Source of the DNA: Flavobacteriales bacterium
Lineage (GTDB): Bacteria; Bacteroidota; Bacteroidia; Flavobacteriales_G; Salibacteraceae
Assembly: GCA_003499525.1 (NCBI GenBank)
Contig: DNTB01000053.1
Span: 1 to 14,679 of the forward strand
Length of the DNA: 14,679 nucleotides
Direction: 5' to 3'
Shown: positions 1 to 7,713 of the stretch, piece after piece
Position numbering within the stretch: position 1 is the stretch's first letter
Layout of the letters: every line of letters begins with the position of its first letter
Program-made: the position numbers and the translations under genes
The notes under the pieces: generated by a model
Databases searched by the model: none
What the model was told of the DNA's origin: nothing
The model's input: only the letters and a program-made list of their open reading frames with translations

Positions 1-1
1 A

Positions 2-769
2 ATTGATCCCCTAGCTCCAATGTTAGCTGGTGCTTCTCCTTATGCTTATACACTGAACAACCCCATTAAATTCACCGATCCAACAGGAATGTTTCCCGAA
101 TGGGGCTACAATGGCCAAGAGCGAAACATGCAATTCATGAAACAAAACTTTGACACCTGGAACAGCGGACAAACAGATTTAAAGTTAGCCCAGATAATGG
201 ATCATAATAAGAAAGTTGCGTCCAATTGGCAGATTACACAGTACATGACCTCTGCTTTTGATGATCACCAGACCGTGGCGTATCGTTTATCAAATGGACT
301 AATAATTACAGTTAATCCTGATGGTACCATTGAATGGACTGCCAGTGAAGATTATATTACATTTGAATCAAATTATGTGGATAACTATTCGGTACATGCG
401 GGAGGCATTGGAATTGGACTAAGCGGGGTATCTGAGTTACTTAATCAGACGATTAAAGACATGCAGATGTTGAAGTATGCTCAGAGAAATCAAAATATTG
501 GAATGCAAATATTAAATACTAATAAATGGATAAAAGGGGTCAATTATATAGGAGGCCCAATAGGAGCAGTTGATAATTATATACAAGCTAAAAATGATTG
601 GAATAAGGGTAATTATGTCCGTGGAAGTATACAATCGGTCCAATCTGGAATGTATGCCGCTGGAACTATATTTTTATTAATCCCTGGAGGTCAGGCGATT
701 GGAGTTGCATTAATTTCAATTGCTGGTGCGTCAGATATTATAGAAATGGCAATTGAACATGATTGGTAA
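2..769 (+). CDS. RHS-repeat polymorphic toxin, 3' end (core end plus variable tip); 5' part lies outside the window
   Basis: The frame is open from the left edge, so the gene starts upstream; the ATG at 20 is only internal. The first residues read IDPLAPMLAGASPYAYTLNN, followed by PIKFTDPTGM. This is the end of the RHS core (the SPYAYxxNNPxxxxDPxG signature) that precedes the variable toxin tip. In the RHS family the core forms a shell around a C-terminal toxin domain. The tip here is about 225 residues after DPTGM, from base 92 on. Its first half is hydrophilic. It ends in a glycine-rich hydrophobic stretch (residues 211-238 counted from the ATG at 20) holding AAGTIFLLIPGG and IGVALISIAGA. 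I recognise no nuclease, deaminase or ADP-ribosylation motif. The hydrophobic end and the membrane protein next door suggest a membrane-acting toxin, which is inference. The stop codon lies inside the next gene. Confidence 0.85.
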   Translation: MDPLAPMLAGASPYAYTLNNPIKFTDPTGMFPEWGYNGQERNMQFMKQNFDTWNSGQTDLKLAQIMDHNKKVASNWQITQYMTSAFDDHQTVAYRLSNGLIITVNPDGTIEWTASEDYITFESNYVDNYSVHAGGIGIGLSGVSELLNQTIKDMQMLKYAQRNQNIGMQILNTNKWIKGVNYIGGPIGAVDNYIQAKNDWNKGNYVRGSIQSVQSGMYAAGTIFLLIPGGQAIGVALISIAGASDIIEMAIEHDW

Positions 770-1184
770 TTACTTGTTTAAATTTTGGGTTTTTTATAGG
801 ATATTCGTTAGAAAGGTATACTTCAAAAGAACTAAGGGGTTTGGTACTGCCTCAGAAAATGCTGCTTTCCTGTTAGTTGTAATAAATTTTATAACGATAG
901 CTCTTTTATCAGAAGCCATATTCAATTATAGCGGATTAGTACGATTAAGTTTAAGTCGTAATATTCCATTAGGACCAATTTCGGGAGCTCTTTTTTTTGT
1001 AGTTGCATTGATGATCTCGTTGATTTATCCAAATAAGAAATCGAAACGTGATAGACTTGGCCATATTCGAGATGGATATAATAAGTTGAATAAAGTGCCG
1101 GTCAGAGTTCCAATTGTTTATTTTGTTTTGTCCGTTATAGCATTTGCTCTTACTTTGAATTTTGTTGTTAATTCCCTGTTATAA
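759..1184 (+). CDS. Small three-helix membrane protein, candidate immunity protein for the RHS toxin
   Basis: The ATG at 759 is the preferred start, giving 141 residues and an 11-base overlap with the end of the RHS gene; an in-frame TTG at 753 would add only two residues. The N-terminal 30 residues are basic and aromatic (YRIFVRKVYFKRTKGFG). Three hydrophobic segments follow, at about residues 37-55, 73-90 and 118-138. A basic loop between the second and third (NKKSKRDR) probably faces the cytoplasm. I recognise no named family. A gene overlapping the 3' end of a polymorphic toxin gene is usually its cognate immunity gene, and overlap implies co-translation. Immunity proteins embedded in the inner membrane usually accompany toxins acting on the membrane or entering through it. 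The immunity role is inferred from position and topology, not from homology. Confidence 0.72.
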   Translation: MIGNYLFKFWVFYRIFVRKVYFKRTKGFGTASENAAFLLVVINFITIALLSEAIFNYSGLVRLSLSRNIPLGPISGALFFVVALMISLIYPNKKSKRDRLGHIRDGYNKLNKVPVRVPIVYFVLSVIAFALTLNFVVNSLL

Positions 1185-1320
1185 TTGGCTGCCCGTTGGC
1201 ACCTATCTCAGGATCCGTGCCTCCGATAACTATGGATAGATTAACCTCTCGAGTAACTTGAAAGTCATCACCGCTCACCTGAGAATTACCAATTTTGTAT
1301 TTTAGCGAATCATTTTTCAG
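1168..1320 (-). pseudogene. Possible gene remnant: 50-codon open frame with no convincing start, in the spacer before the large secreted protein
   Basis: The minus strand is open from just after a TAG at 1321-1323 to a TAA at 1168-1170. It reads like ordinary protein, for example SIVIGGTDPEIGANGQP, with A/T-ending codons like those of neighbouring genes. There is no ATG; a GTG at 1276-1278 would give only 36 residues. The last 17 bases overlap the 3' end of the membrane protein gene. The plus-strand reading of the same bases also gives a plausible peptide (WLPVGTYLRIRASDNYG, then TAG at 1237), but with GC-rich third positions and a stop soon after. The coding strand is therefore uncertain, and the whole could be chance. 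I recognise no family. Confidence 0.22.
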
Positions 1321-1322
1321 CT

Positions 1323-4300
1323 ATGGCAAAACACTTACTCCTACCCGTACTTACCCTATCTTTTTTTCTATCCCCTTCTGGCCTGGCTCAGGTTATAAAT
1401 ACTACAGTTCCTCCGCTTTCAGGTTGGCATACCGATATTGGCATTACCTTTAACCTACAGGTGCAGGATAGCATCGTTCTAAATAAAATTGGCATCAGTT
1501 TCGTCAACGGAACCAGCTCAAATTACTTTATCTGGAAGAAGAACGGGCCTATTTCTGGCCCTCCTGATATCACCTTCTTAAATGGATGGACGCCCCTGCA
1601 ACTCGGATTTTACGCCCCGTCTAATCCTGGAATAGGCAATCTGGATTATATTCCGCTTACCAATCCGGATACGTTGGCTCCAGGCACTTATGGCTTTTAC
1701 GTGGGTGGTGGCCCCTTTCATATTTCAGACACGAGTAATGGGCCTCCTTTTCAGTACCCGGATGGAACCACAACTATTATTACGGGATCTGGAGTGGGGT
1801 ATTCAGGAGCACAACCCAATCCAGCCACTACGGTTCGCCAATTTAATGGCGCACTAGAGTATTTCCCACTTATCCAGTCTTGCCCTAAGCCGTCAGGAAT
1901 GAGCTCCTCCCGTCTTGGAGGTTATGTTTACGAAATCGACTGGGATGAAAATGGAACAGCAACGCAATGGGAACTGGAATGGGGCGAAACCGGGTTTATA
2001 CCGGGAACAGGAACTAAGGTACTTACCTCAGCCAAACCATCACAAGTTTCTGGGTTTGTTACTGGAAATCAATACGATATATACATCAGAAGCATCTGCA
2101 CGGTGGGCGACACAAGTCTGATTGAAGGTCCGTATTTATTGGAAACGACGTACTGCCAAACCCAACCCATGACCAGTTCTGGTTCCGAAATAAGCAATGT
2201 GGTATTGGCCGGTGAATACCTTACCATATCAAACCCTACAACCTGCCCGGCTCCCGCTACAACACAAGATTTTACAAGTACCCAATTGGCCGATGGAAAA
2301 AGAGGGAACAACTACTCGGTACAAGCCATATTCAGCACCTGTTATCAACCAGAATTTGGCTCAGGACAAGCATGGATCGATTGGAATCAGGATATGCAAT
2401 TCGATACTACAGAGCTGCTCGGCACCTGGACAGGCGTTTCAGAAACTACCAACTCTACTACCTTTAATGGCGTGTTTCAATTTCAGGTCCCTCAAAATGC
2501 CAAACTCGGCCCAACTCGTTTAAGAGTTATCCAGGCACAAGGAATTGGAACGGCTTTTCCTGACTGTATCCTCATTTTTTCGGGATCAGTTGAAGATTAC
2601 ACCTTTGTAGTTTTAGATTCCAACCAATCCTGCGCCATACCTACCCTTCTTCATGATACGAACATTACACCTACCACAGCCGAACTCAGCTGGACAGAAA
2701 ACAGTGGAAGCACTGCCTGGGAAATTCTCTATGGTCCTATCGGATTCGGTCCTGGGCAAGGAACTTCTGTACTTGCAAACGCCAATCCTTTTACCCTCAC
2801 GGGGTTAAGTTCGGATACAGAATATGACTACTATGTACGTTCTATTTGTGGCCCTGGAGATACGTCGTATTATTCTCTACCCGACTCATTTTATACGCCC
2901 TGCGGGCGCTACCCTACCCCCTACTATGAAAACTTCGACAATACACCTTGGATAGCAGATGACATTTCCAACATTTCATATGAATCAGAAATAGAGCGCT
3001 GTTGGTATCGTTTTCCAAATACATTCTCCTTCGGTTTTAATTGGCGTGTTCGTTCGGATTCTGCATTCACTTCAGGTACCGGACCGGCGACAGACTTTTC
3101 TGGAACGGGCAATTACATTTATACAGAATCCTTCTATTCCAGTTCGGGATATATAGCTGAATTAAAAACCCCAGTTTTCGATGTAGCGCACCTTAACAAT
3201 CCAACCGTCGAGTTTCAATACTTTTTCAGAGGACCTCAGATAGATCGAATGGTTATTGAAGGTGATACCGGGTCGGGTTTCGCTCCAGTAGATAGTATAG
3301 TAGGAGAACAACAAGTTTCTATACAGGACAAATGGATTAAGAAACGGATAATATTTCCTCCTTCAAACACACTTCAAATACGATTTTTAGGGATTCGCGG
3401 TGCTGATACAATTTGCGAAATGGCCATTGACGAATTCGTAGTTCGCGAAATGCCTTCATGTATTGAGCCCGTCGACTTGGAACGAGTTTATGCCTTGGAT
3501 GATGAGATCCGTTTATCCTGGTCGGATTCGGGAAGTGCGGTATTATGGAGTGTAGAATATGGTGCCCCAGGATTCAATCCGGGAACAGGCTTTTCTGCCA
3601 TAGTGAACAACCCCAGTCATACTGCTCAAAATTTGGTGCCAAATTCGTCCTATCAGTTCTATATTCGCTCAATATGCAATCCGGGAGATACCTCCGAATA
3701 TGGAATACCATTAACTATTCATACGAGCTGTACCCCCATCATGGCACCCTGGAATGATGATTTAAATGGTTCATCATGGATCGCCGATCCAATTGGAAAT
3801 GCGACCAACTCGCGGATAGATTCATGCTGGTATGGATTCCCCAATCTGTCTCATCAATACGGTTGGAGGGTCCGGGAAAATCCTTCTCAAACAGGAAATA
3901 CCGGTCCTATTTCAGATTTTTCGGGTATGGGTAATTATGTATATACCGAATCTTCTTTGGGACAATCAGGAGATCGCGCAGTTCTTGAAACTCCAACTCT
4001 TGATTTGAATGGCTTCAACTATCCTAAACTTGAGTTTTGGTATCATTTCTTTGGTCAGGATATTGACAGGATGTACGTGGAAATGTTGGTAAACAATGTA
4101 TGGACGAAACTCGATTCTATTCTTGGTCAACAGCAAGCCAGCAGTACTTCTTTATGGAAGATTAGAACCGTTGATTTACCGGTAGCTAATGTTACTAGAA
4201 TTCGATTTGTAGGGGTACGAGGAACCGGCGAAAAAGCTGATATGGCAATAGACAAAGTGCATGTTTATGAGGGATCAAGCTGCCCAATGCCCTTATCTGT

Positions 4301-6533
4301 TAAAGTAGATGATGTATTCGGTGATAGTGCACAATTAAGCTGGATAGATAGCAACGCGAGTTCATGGCATTTGGAATATGGCTCTACTGGTTTCCAAATT
4401 GGTTCAGGAATTCAATTATTAACTATTAATCCCTTTGTAACACTCAAATCGTTAAATCCTGGTCAGGAATATGAAGTATACATCAGAAGTGTCTGCAGCC
4501 CTGGTGTTACGTCAATTCGATATGGTCCTGTGGTGTTTAATTCGTCATGTATTCCATTCTCTGTGCCATGGTTTGACCATGTAGAAAGTGGAGGGTGGTT
4601 TCCGGATGACATTGGAAATGCAACGCAATCCATAATAGATCATTGCTGGAGGAGAGAAGAGGATAGGGCAGGAGCGTATACTTGGTATGTGCGCTCAGCA
4701 CCAACTGCGACAGACTATTCGGGTCCTGATAGCGATGTGTCACAACGCGGAAATTTTGTGTTTGTAGAATCTTCTTTAGCGGGAGATTCCGCTATACTGT
4801 ACACGCCAGCGGTGGATATAAGTGCTACAACGAACCCCACAATGGAATTCAGTTATTATTTCTATGGAGCAGGTATAAACAAAATGCTGATCGAAGAGAG
4901 AGGTGCAAACGGTTGGATTTTATTGGATTCCATAGCAGGGGAACAGCAAAATGGAAATTCAGAGCCATGGTTAATAAAGAAGGTTAATCTCAGTCCAACA
5001 AGTTCCGCTCAAGTTCGATTCATTGCAATAAAGGGTACAAGTGATGAAGGAGATATTGCTCTGGATGAAATAGCTATTTACGAACAGACTACTTGCATAC
5101 GTCCAACCCAACTCATTGGAACACCGGTTGGATACTCAGAAATTGAACTGAGTTGGATTGAAAATGGAATGGCCTCGCAATGGGAAATTGAATATGGAAT
5201 AGTTGGGTATAGCCCTGGTAGCGGTCAAAGAATGATTGTAAATTCAAATCCGGCAATTATTGATGGATTAACCTTTTACAATAGCTACGATTTCTATGTG
5301 CGCAGCATTTGCAATACTGGAGATACCAGTTTCTGGTCAAGGCTCCACACCACCGATTTGAATTACTGTCAAGGTGGCCCAACCAATGGGAATTCTATTG
5401 AAATAACCAACGTGGAGCTTATTGGCGAGACATATGACATTTCCAATCTACAGACCTGCCCGGGGGCACTTGGAGTGCAGAACTTCACCCAAACAGATTC
5501 GGCAGATGTTGAAATATCCAATACGTATTGGCTAAAAATAACTTTTGGAACATGCGCAGGAACAGCAGTATCAGCTGGTGAAGCATGGATCGATTGGAAC
5601 CAAAATGGCTTCTTCGATTCTATGGAATCATTAGGAACCTGGTTTCAATATCCAGAGCTACCCGGATCTACAACATTCAATGCGGTTTTTCAATTCTCTC
5701 CTCCTCCATCTACCACGCCAGGTACTACACAACTTAGAATAGCAATGGAATTGACTGGCAGCCACCCTCTTGACCCTTGCGCATCGTTTCCCGAGGGATC
5801 TGTTGAAGACTACAAGATTGTAGTAAACCCACCAGAATTTTATTTGGGTGCAGATACTACCATTGGTAAATGCGACTCCATGCCGCTTTCGGCAGGGGCG
5901 TTTGATTCTTATTTATGGAGTACTGGAGATACGACGGCTTCCATTATTATTGATGGTTCCAGCTTATCTTCAGGAGACTATGACTACTCAGTTACAGTAA
6001 CTGACGCGTCAGGCACATTGTTTTCTGACAAGATCAAAATATCCATAGCTTCAGCCCCAAATGTTTCGCTCTCTGCTAGCGATACCATTTTTGTTTCTGG
6101 TGTTAGTTCCTATACCCTTGAAGCAGGATCTGGTTTTACCAATTATATCTGGGACGATGGCTCTTCATTTCCAAACAGAATTGTAACTGAAGATGGAACA
6201 TATTGGGTAACAGTATGGGATGAATTTGCATGTACTGCCTCCGACACCGTAGTCGTTGATTTACTTCTTAGCACTGAAATAGTCAATCAAGGTAAAATTC
6301 AAGTTTTTCCTAATCCAGCACAGGACTATTTGAATGTTCGATTTTCTAACGTGCAATATGCATTGCCTGAAAAACTTGAAATCTTCTCTGTTTCAGGGCA
6401 AATGGTTTTTCAAATTCAGGTAAATAGTTCATTTACCCAAATTGACTTACGTGATTTTACCACTGGAATTTATGAGCTAAGATTTTGGTGGGGAAATGAA
6501 CAGTTTCGGAAAAAGCTGATCATATCGAAGTAA
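1323..6533 (+). CDS. Large secreted mosaic protein with FN3, GEVED and MAM-like modules and a type IX secretion C-terminal sorting domain
   Basis: This 1736-residue protein is predicted to be exported by Sec, moved across the outer membrane by the T9SS and then released or anchored on the surface. Residues 1-22 are a signal peptide (MAKHLLLPVLTLSFFLSPSGLA). Residues 24-177 form a unique, probably beta-sheet domain. Then come FN3-like modules at about 178-268, 427-517, 703-793, 977-1066 and 1248-1338. Each carries YGxxGFxPGxG-type and Y(V/I)RS(I/V)C signatures. GEVED domains at 269-421 and 1339-1491 share AWIDWNQ and end in GSVEDY. MAM-like modules lie at about 518-700, 794-974 and 1067-1245. 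Two Ig-like modules span about 1495-1636. The sorting domain (1645-1736) carries VFPNPAQDYLNV, IFSVSGQMV and TGIYELRF. There is no catalytic domain I can see, so adhesion or matrix function is likelier than enzymatic. The ATG at 1323 is chosen because the signal peptide starts there. The gene stands alone, transcribed towards the pilus-like operon. Confidence 0.9.
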   Translation: MAKHLLLPVLTLSFFLSPSGLAQVINTTVPPLSGWHTDIGITFNLQVQDSIVLNKIGISFVNGTSSNYFIWKKNGPISGPPDITFLNGWTPLQLGFYAPSNPGIGNLDYIPLTNPDTLAPGTYGFYVGGGPFHISDTSNGPPFQYPDGTTTIITGSGVGYSGAQPNPATTVRQFNGALEYFPLIQSCPKPSGMSSSRLGGYVYEIDWDENGTATQWELEWGETGFIPGTGTKVLTSAKPSQVSGFVTGNQYDIYIRSICTVGDTSLIEGPYLLETTYCQTQPMTSSGSEISNVVLAGEYLTISNPTTCPAPATTQDFTSTQLADGKRGNNYSVQAIFSTCYQPEFGSGQAWIDWNQDMQFDTTELLGTWTGVSETTNSTTFNGVFQFQVPQNAKLGPTRLRVIQAQGIGTAFPDCILIFSGSVEDYTFVVLDSNQSCAIPTLLHDTNITPTTAELSWTENSGSTAWEILYGPIGFGPGQGTSVLANANPFTLTGLSSDTEYDYYVRSICGPGDTSYYSLPDSFYTPCGRYPTPYYENFDNTPWIADDISNISYESEIERCWYRFPNTFSFGFNWRVRSDSAFTSGTGPATDFSGTGNYIYTESFYSSSGYIAELKTPVFDVAHLNNPTVEFQYFFRGPQIDRMVIEGDTGSGFAPVDSIVGEQQVSIQDKWIKKRIIFPPSNTLQIRFLGIRGADTICEMAIDEFVVREMPSCIEPVDLERVYALDDEIRLSWSDSGSAVLWSVEYGAPGFNPGTGFSAIVNNPSHTAQNLVPNSSYQFYIRSICNPGDTSEYGIPLTIHTSCTPIMAPWNDDLNGSSWIADPIGNATNSRIDSCWYGFPNLSHQYGWRVRENPSQTGNTGPISDFSGMGNYVYTESSLGQSGDRAVLETPTLDLNGFNYPKLEFWYHFFGQDIDRMYVEMLVNNVWTKLDSILGQQQASSTSLWKIRTVDLPVANVTRIRFVGVRGTGEKADMAIDKVHVYEGSSCPMPLSVKVDDVFGDSAQLSWIDSNASSWHLEYGSTGFQIGSGIQLLTINPFVTLKSLNPGQEYEVYIRSVCSPGVTSIRYGPVVFNSSCIPFSVPWFDHVESGGWFPDDIGNATQSIIDHCWRREEDRAGAYTWYVRSAPTATDYSGPDSDVSQRGNFVFVESSLAGDSAILYTPAVDISATTNPTMEFSYYFYGAGINKMLIEERGANGWILLDSIAGEQQNGNSEPWLIKKVNLSPTSSAQVRFIAIKGTSDEGDIALDEIAIYEQTTCIRPTQLIGTPVGYSEIELSWIENGMASQWEIEYGIVGYSPGSGQRMIVNSNPAIIDGLTFYNSYDFYVRSICNTGDTSFWSRLHTTDLNYCQGGPTNGNSIEITNVELIGETYDISNLQTCPGALGVQNFTQTDSADVEISNTYWLKITFGTCAGTAVSAGEAWIDWNQNGFFDSMESLGTWFQYPELPGSTTFNAVFQFSPPPSTTPGTTQLRIAMELTGSHPLDPCASFPEGSVEDYKIVVNPPEFYLGADTTIGKCDSMPLSAGAFDSYLWSTGDTTASIIIDGSSLSSGDYDYSVTVTDASGTLFSDKIKISIASAPNVSLSASDTIFVSGVSSYTLEAGSGFTNYIWDDGSSFPNRIVTEDGTYWVTVWDEFACTASDTVVVDLLLSTEIVNQGKIQVFPNPAQDYLNVRFSNVQYALPEKLEIFSVSGQMVFQIQVNSSFTQIDLRDFTTGIYELRFWWGNEQFRKKLIISK
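2127..2585 (+). repeat. GEVED domain copy 1 (paired with 5337-5795)
   Basis: This encodes residues 269-421 of the large secreted protein. It begins YCQ, contains AGEYLTISN, AWIDWNQDMQFDTTELLG and FNGVFQFQVP, and closes with GSVEDYTFVV. The second copy at 5337-5795 has the same order: YCQ, IGETYDISN, AWIDWNQNGFFDSMESLG, FNAVFQFSPP, GSVEDYKIVV. The two share a 19-base identical stretch (aagcatggatcgattggaa at 2368-2386 and 5581-5599). GEVED domains are common in secreted Bacteroidota proteins. The acidic Asn/Asp-rich WIDWNQ loop is a plausible metal or ligand site, which is inference. Confidence 0.7.
2874..5057 (+). repeat. Three tandem MAM-like modules alternating with FN3-like modules inside the secreted protein
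   Basis: The three MAM-like copies lie at about 2874-3422, 3702-4244 and 4521-5057, each followed by an FN3-like module. Each begins with a Cys/Ser-Cys element and PW or PY, then W(I/F)xDD or WIADP. Next come a Cys-Trp pair (CWYRF, CWYGF, CWRRE), a WxVR motif and a glycine-rich stretch. That stretch is DFSGTGNYIYTES, DFSGMGNYVYTES or DVSQRGNFVFVES. Each then has a (L/Y)xTPxxD strand, a DSIxGEQQ or DSILGQQQ turn, and RF(L/V/I)xxxG near the end. The third copy is the most diverged in the glycine-rich stretch. DNA identity is patchy, so these are old duplications rather than recent ones. The boundaries are approximate. Confidence 0.7.
5337..5795 (+). repeat. GEVED domain copy 2 (paired with 2127-2585)
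   Basis: This encodes residues 1339-1491 of the large secreted protein. It keeps the AWIDWNQ core and the closing GSVEDY of copy 1. It sits after the last FN3-like module, so the two GEVED domains bracket the FN3/MAM array almost symmetrically. Confidence 0.7.
6255..6530 (+). other. Type IX secretion C-terminal sorting domain (coding part)
   Basis: This encodes residues 1645-1736 of the large secreted protein. The order of motifs fits the type A sorting signal: Asn-Pro at the first strand (VFPNPAQDYLNV), a middle strand (LEIFSVSGQMV), LRDFTTGIYELRF, and a basic end (FRKKLIISK). In the known pathway this domain is recognised by the T9SS translocon and removed by a sortase-like peptidase, with or without attachment to A-type lipopolysaccharide. 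It ties this organism to the T9SS-bearing Bacteroidota. Confidence 0.88.
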
Positions 6534-6567
6534 AATACTTACCTCAAGGTATGATTCTTAATCTGCT

Positions 6568-6586
6568 CTGAATAGGCACTATTCAG
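6568..6586. terminator. Inverted repeat between convergent genes, candidate bidirectional terminator
   Basis: CTGAATAG-GCA-CTATTCAG is a perfect 8-base stem with a 3-base loop. It sits in the short gap after the large secreted protein gene and overlaps the stop codon of the minus-strand MORN gene. There is no good T-run directly after it on either strand, so it is not a classical intrinsic terminator. Its position at the convergent junction is the main argument. Confidence 0.4.
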
Positions 6587-7223
6587 CATCTGGATGAGTA
6601 TTTTCTATTCCTCTAAAAACTCTTCTTAAACGTTGTTTTAATGATACCTTTTCCTTTTTAGAATCCTCTACTTCGGATGTATGTTCGGGATCGGGTATTT
6701 CGTTATCTATAGATTTGTTTGGAATGGGTTCTCCATGCTTATATCGCTGCATGTTTTCGCCTTCTACCCCAGATGCATACCATTTTCCGTGTTTGATTCC
6801 TTTCTTATATGACCCGGATTCAGTTACAACTCCCTCCTCATTATATCGGATAAAAACACCATGAGAAACGCCTCTTTTATAATGGATGACTTCTCTTTTT
6901 GTACCGGATTCAAACCATCTTATCCATTCACCCTGCTTAGCTCCTTTCTTCATTTCACCTTTTTCATACAACTGACCAGAGGGAAAATATGCTTCAAAAC
7001 CACCGTCTAATAGGTGTCCACCATATGCACCTTCTGTACGATGCATTTTCCTTTTCTTAGTCCAATAATAAAATACATCCGATTGTGTTTTGACCTGTTT
7101 TGTCGTTGTCTGACAATAAATGAGCTTATTATCCTGTCTGAGTATAAGATTATTCTCCATTTCCTGTGCGGAAAGCATAATGCTCATGGACAGGCCTAAT
7201 AATGTCAATAAATACGTTTTCAT
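6579..7223 (-). CDS. Secreted MORN-repeat protein, last gene of the pilus/secretion-like operon
   Basis: The ATG at 7223 gives 214 residues and a Sec signal peptide (MKTYLLTLLGLSMSIMLSAQ), so it is preferred over longer non-ATG starts reaching into the previous gene. There are about four MORN-variant repeats, at residues 71-94, 96-116, 118-141 and 143-165. Examples are GGFEAYFPSGQLYEKGEMKK and HGVFIRYNEEGVVTESGSYK. A charged tail (165-214, with SLKQRLRRVFRG near the end) follows. Such repeats form extended beta-hairpin surfaces for binding. Similar proteins are often labelled YwqK-family antitoxins, but nothing here supports a toxin-antitoxin role. The gene starts 4 bases after the GspC/PilP-like gene and so is probably co-transcribed. 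A periplasmic or surface accessory role in the secretion machine is inference. The inverted repeat at 6568-6586 covers its stop codon. Confidence 0.8.
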   Translation of the reverse strand: MKTYLLTLLGLSMSIMLSAQEMENNLILRQDNKLIYCQTTTKQVKTQSDVFYYWTKKRKMHRTEGAYGGHLLDGGFEAYFPSGQLYEKGEMKKGAKQGEWIRWFESGTKREVIHYKRGVSHGVFIRYNEEGVVTESGSYKKGIKHGKWYASGVEGENMQRYKHGEPIPNKSIDNEIPDPEHTSEVEDSKKEKVSLKQRLRRVFRGIENTHPDAE

Positions 7224-7227
7224 CACT

Positions 7228-7713
7228 TTAGTTTTCGATGGGTATTGTTTTACGCTCTCCTTCATATGAAAGTAATACCTCTTCGGGTTTCAACTTTGTA
7301 ATTTTTACTCCTCCATGCTCATCTCCCTTTTTTACCATGTATTCTCTTCCATCTATTTCAATAATTCCTTTTATTTCACCTGTAGATTTGTTTATGAATT
7401 TCCCGCTATACCTCACCTGAGGCCATTGAATGGCCTTTCTGCTCTGTCGCCTAACTGCTGTTGAACGAGCATTGGGAGCAGGTGTAGGTTTGGCCATTGA
7501 ACCCACGGAAAAAGGGTCTTTGTAATCAAGAAATAATTCGAAGGAATCTGCAGCAATAAGCGCTTTTGGAGCTGTATTCAAGGGGGCTACAGGATAAGAT
7601 ACGACGTCATCTCCAACATCAAAAAAGGTGCTATAAACCTTGAAACCAATAAATCCCCAGAGGATGGATACCGCTCCAATTAGAACATATTTTATATTTC
7701 CGTTATTCTTCAT
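7228..7713 (-). CDS. GspC/PilP-like inner-membrane to secretin connector
   Basis: This 161-residue protein has a short cytoplasmic N-terminus, one membrane segment at about 8-27 (YVLIGAVSILWGFIGFKVY) and a periplasmic linker. The linker holds DYKDPF (63-68), like the RDPF motif of PilP proteins, followed by a Pro/Ala/Ser-rich stretch (71-90). A small beta domain (about 98-159) matches the homology region of GspC/PilP: YSGKFIN, GIIEIDGREYMVKKGD, GVKITKLKPEEVLLSY. In known machines this domain contacts the periplasmic N-domains of the secretin and couples it to the inner-membrane platform. There is no PDZ domain, as in PilP and unlike classical GspC, and no lipobox, unlike PilP. The ATG follows the TAA of the lipoprotein gene directly, with no gap, and the MORN gene starts 4 bases after the stop. 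The assignment rests on short motifs, topology and context. Confidence 0.72.
   Translation of the reverse strand: MKNNGNIKYVLIGAVSILWGFIGFKVYSTFFDVGDDVVSYPVAPLNTAPKALIAADSFELFLDYKDPFSVGSMAKPTPAPNARSTAVRRQSRKAIQWPQVRYSGKFINKSTGEIKGIIEIDGREYMVKKGDEHGGVKITKLKPEEVLLSYEGERKTIPIEN

Noticed and set aside
1186..1239. Plus-strand peptide WLPVGTYLRIRASDNYG as the real remnant
   Set aside because: It stops at a TAG at 1237 and has GC-rich third positions unlike nearby genes. The minus-strand frame over the same bases is open for longer, so the minus strand is preferred, with low confidence.
1290..1297. CAATTTTG as a -7 element for the large secreted protein gene
   Set aside because: It has one mismatch to TAnnTTTG, and the nearest upstream TTG (1258-1260) is about 29 bases away, too far for a -33 element.
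2069..2523. Short open frames on both strands inside the large secreted protein gene
   Set aside because: They are out-of-frame shadows of the repeated FN3/GEVED coding sequence, with no independent protein signature or start context.
6579..7223. MORN gene as the antitoxin of a toxin-antitoxin pair
   Set aside because: It has a secretion signal, no toxin gene is adjacent, and its spacing ties it to the secretion operon. YwqK-type antitoxin labels come from repeat similarity only.
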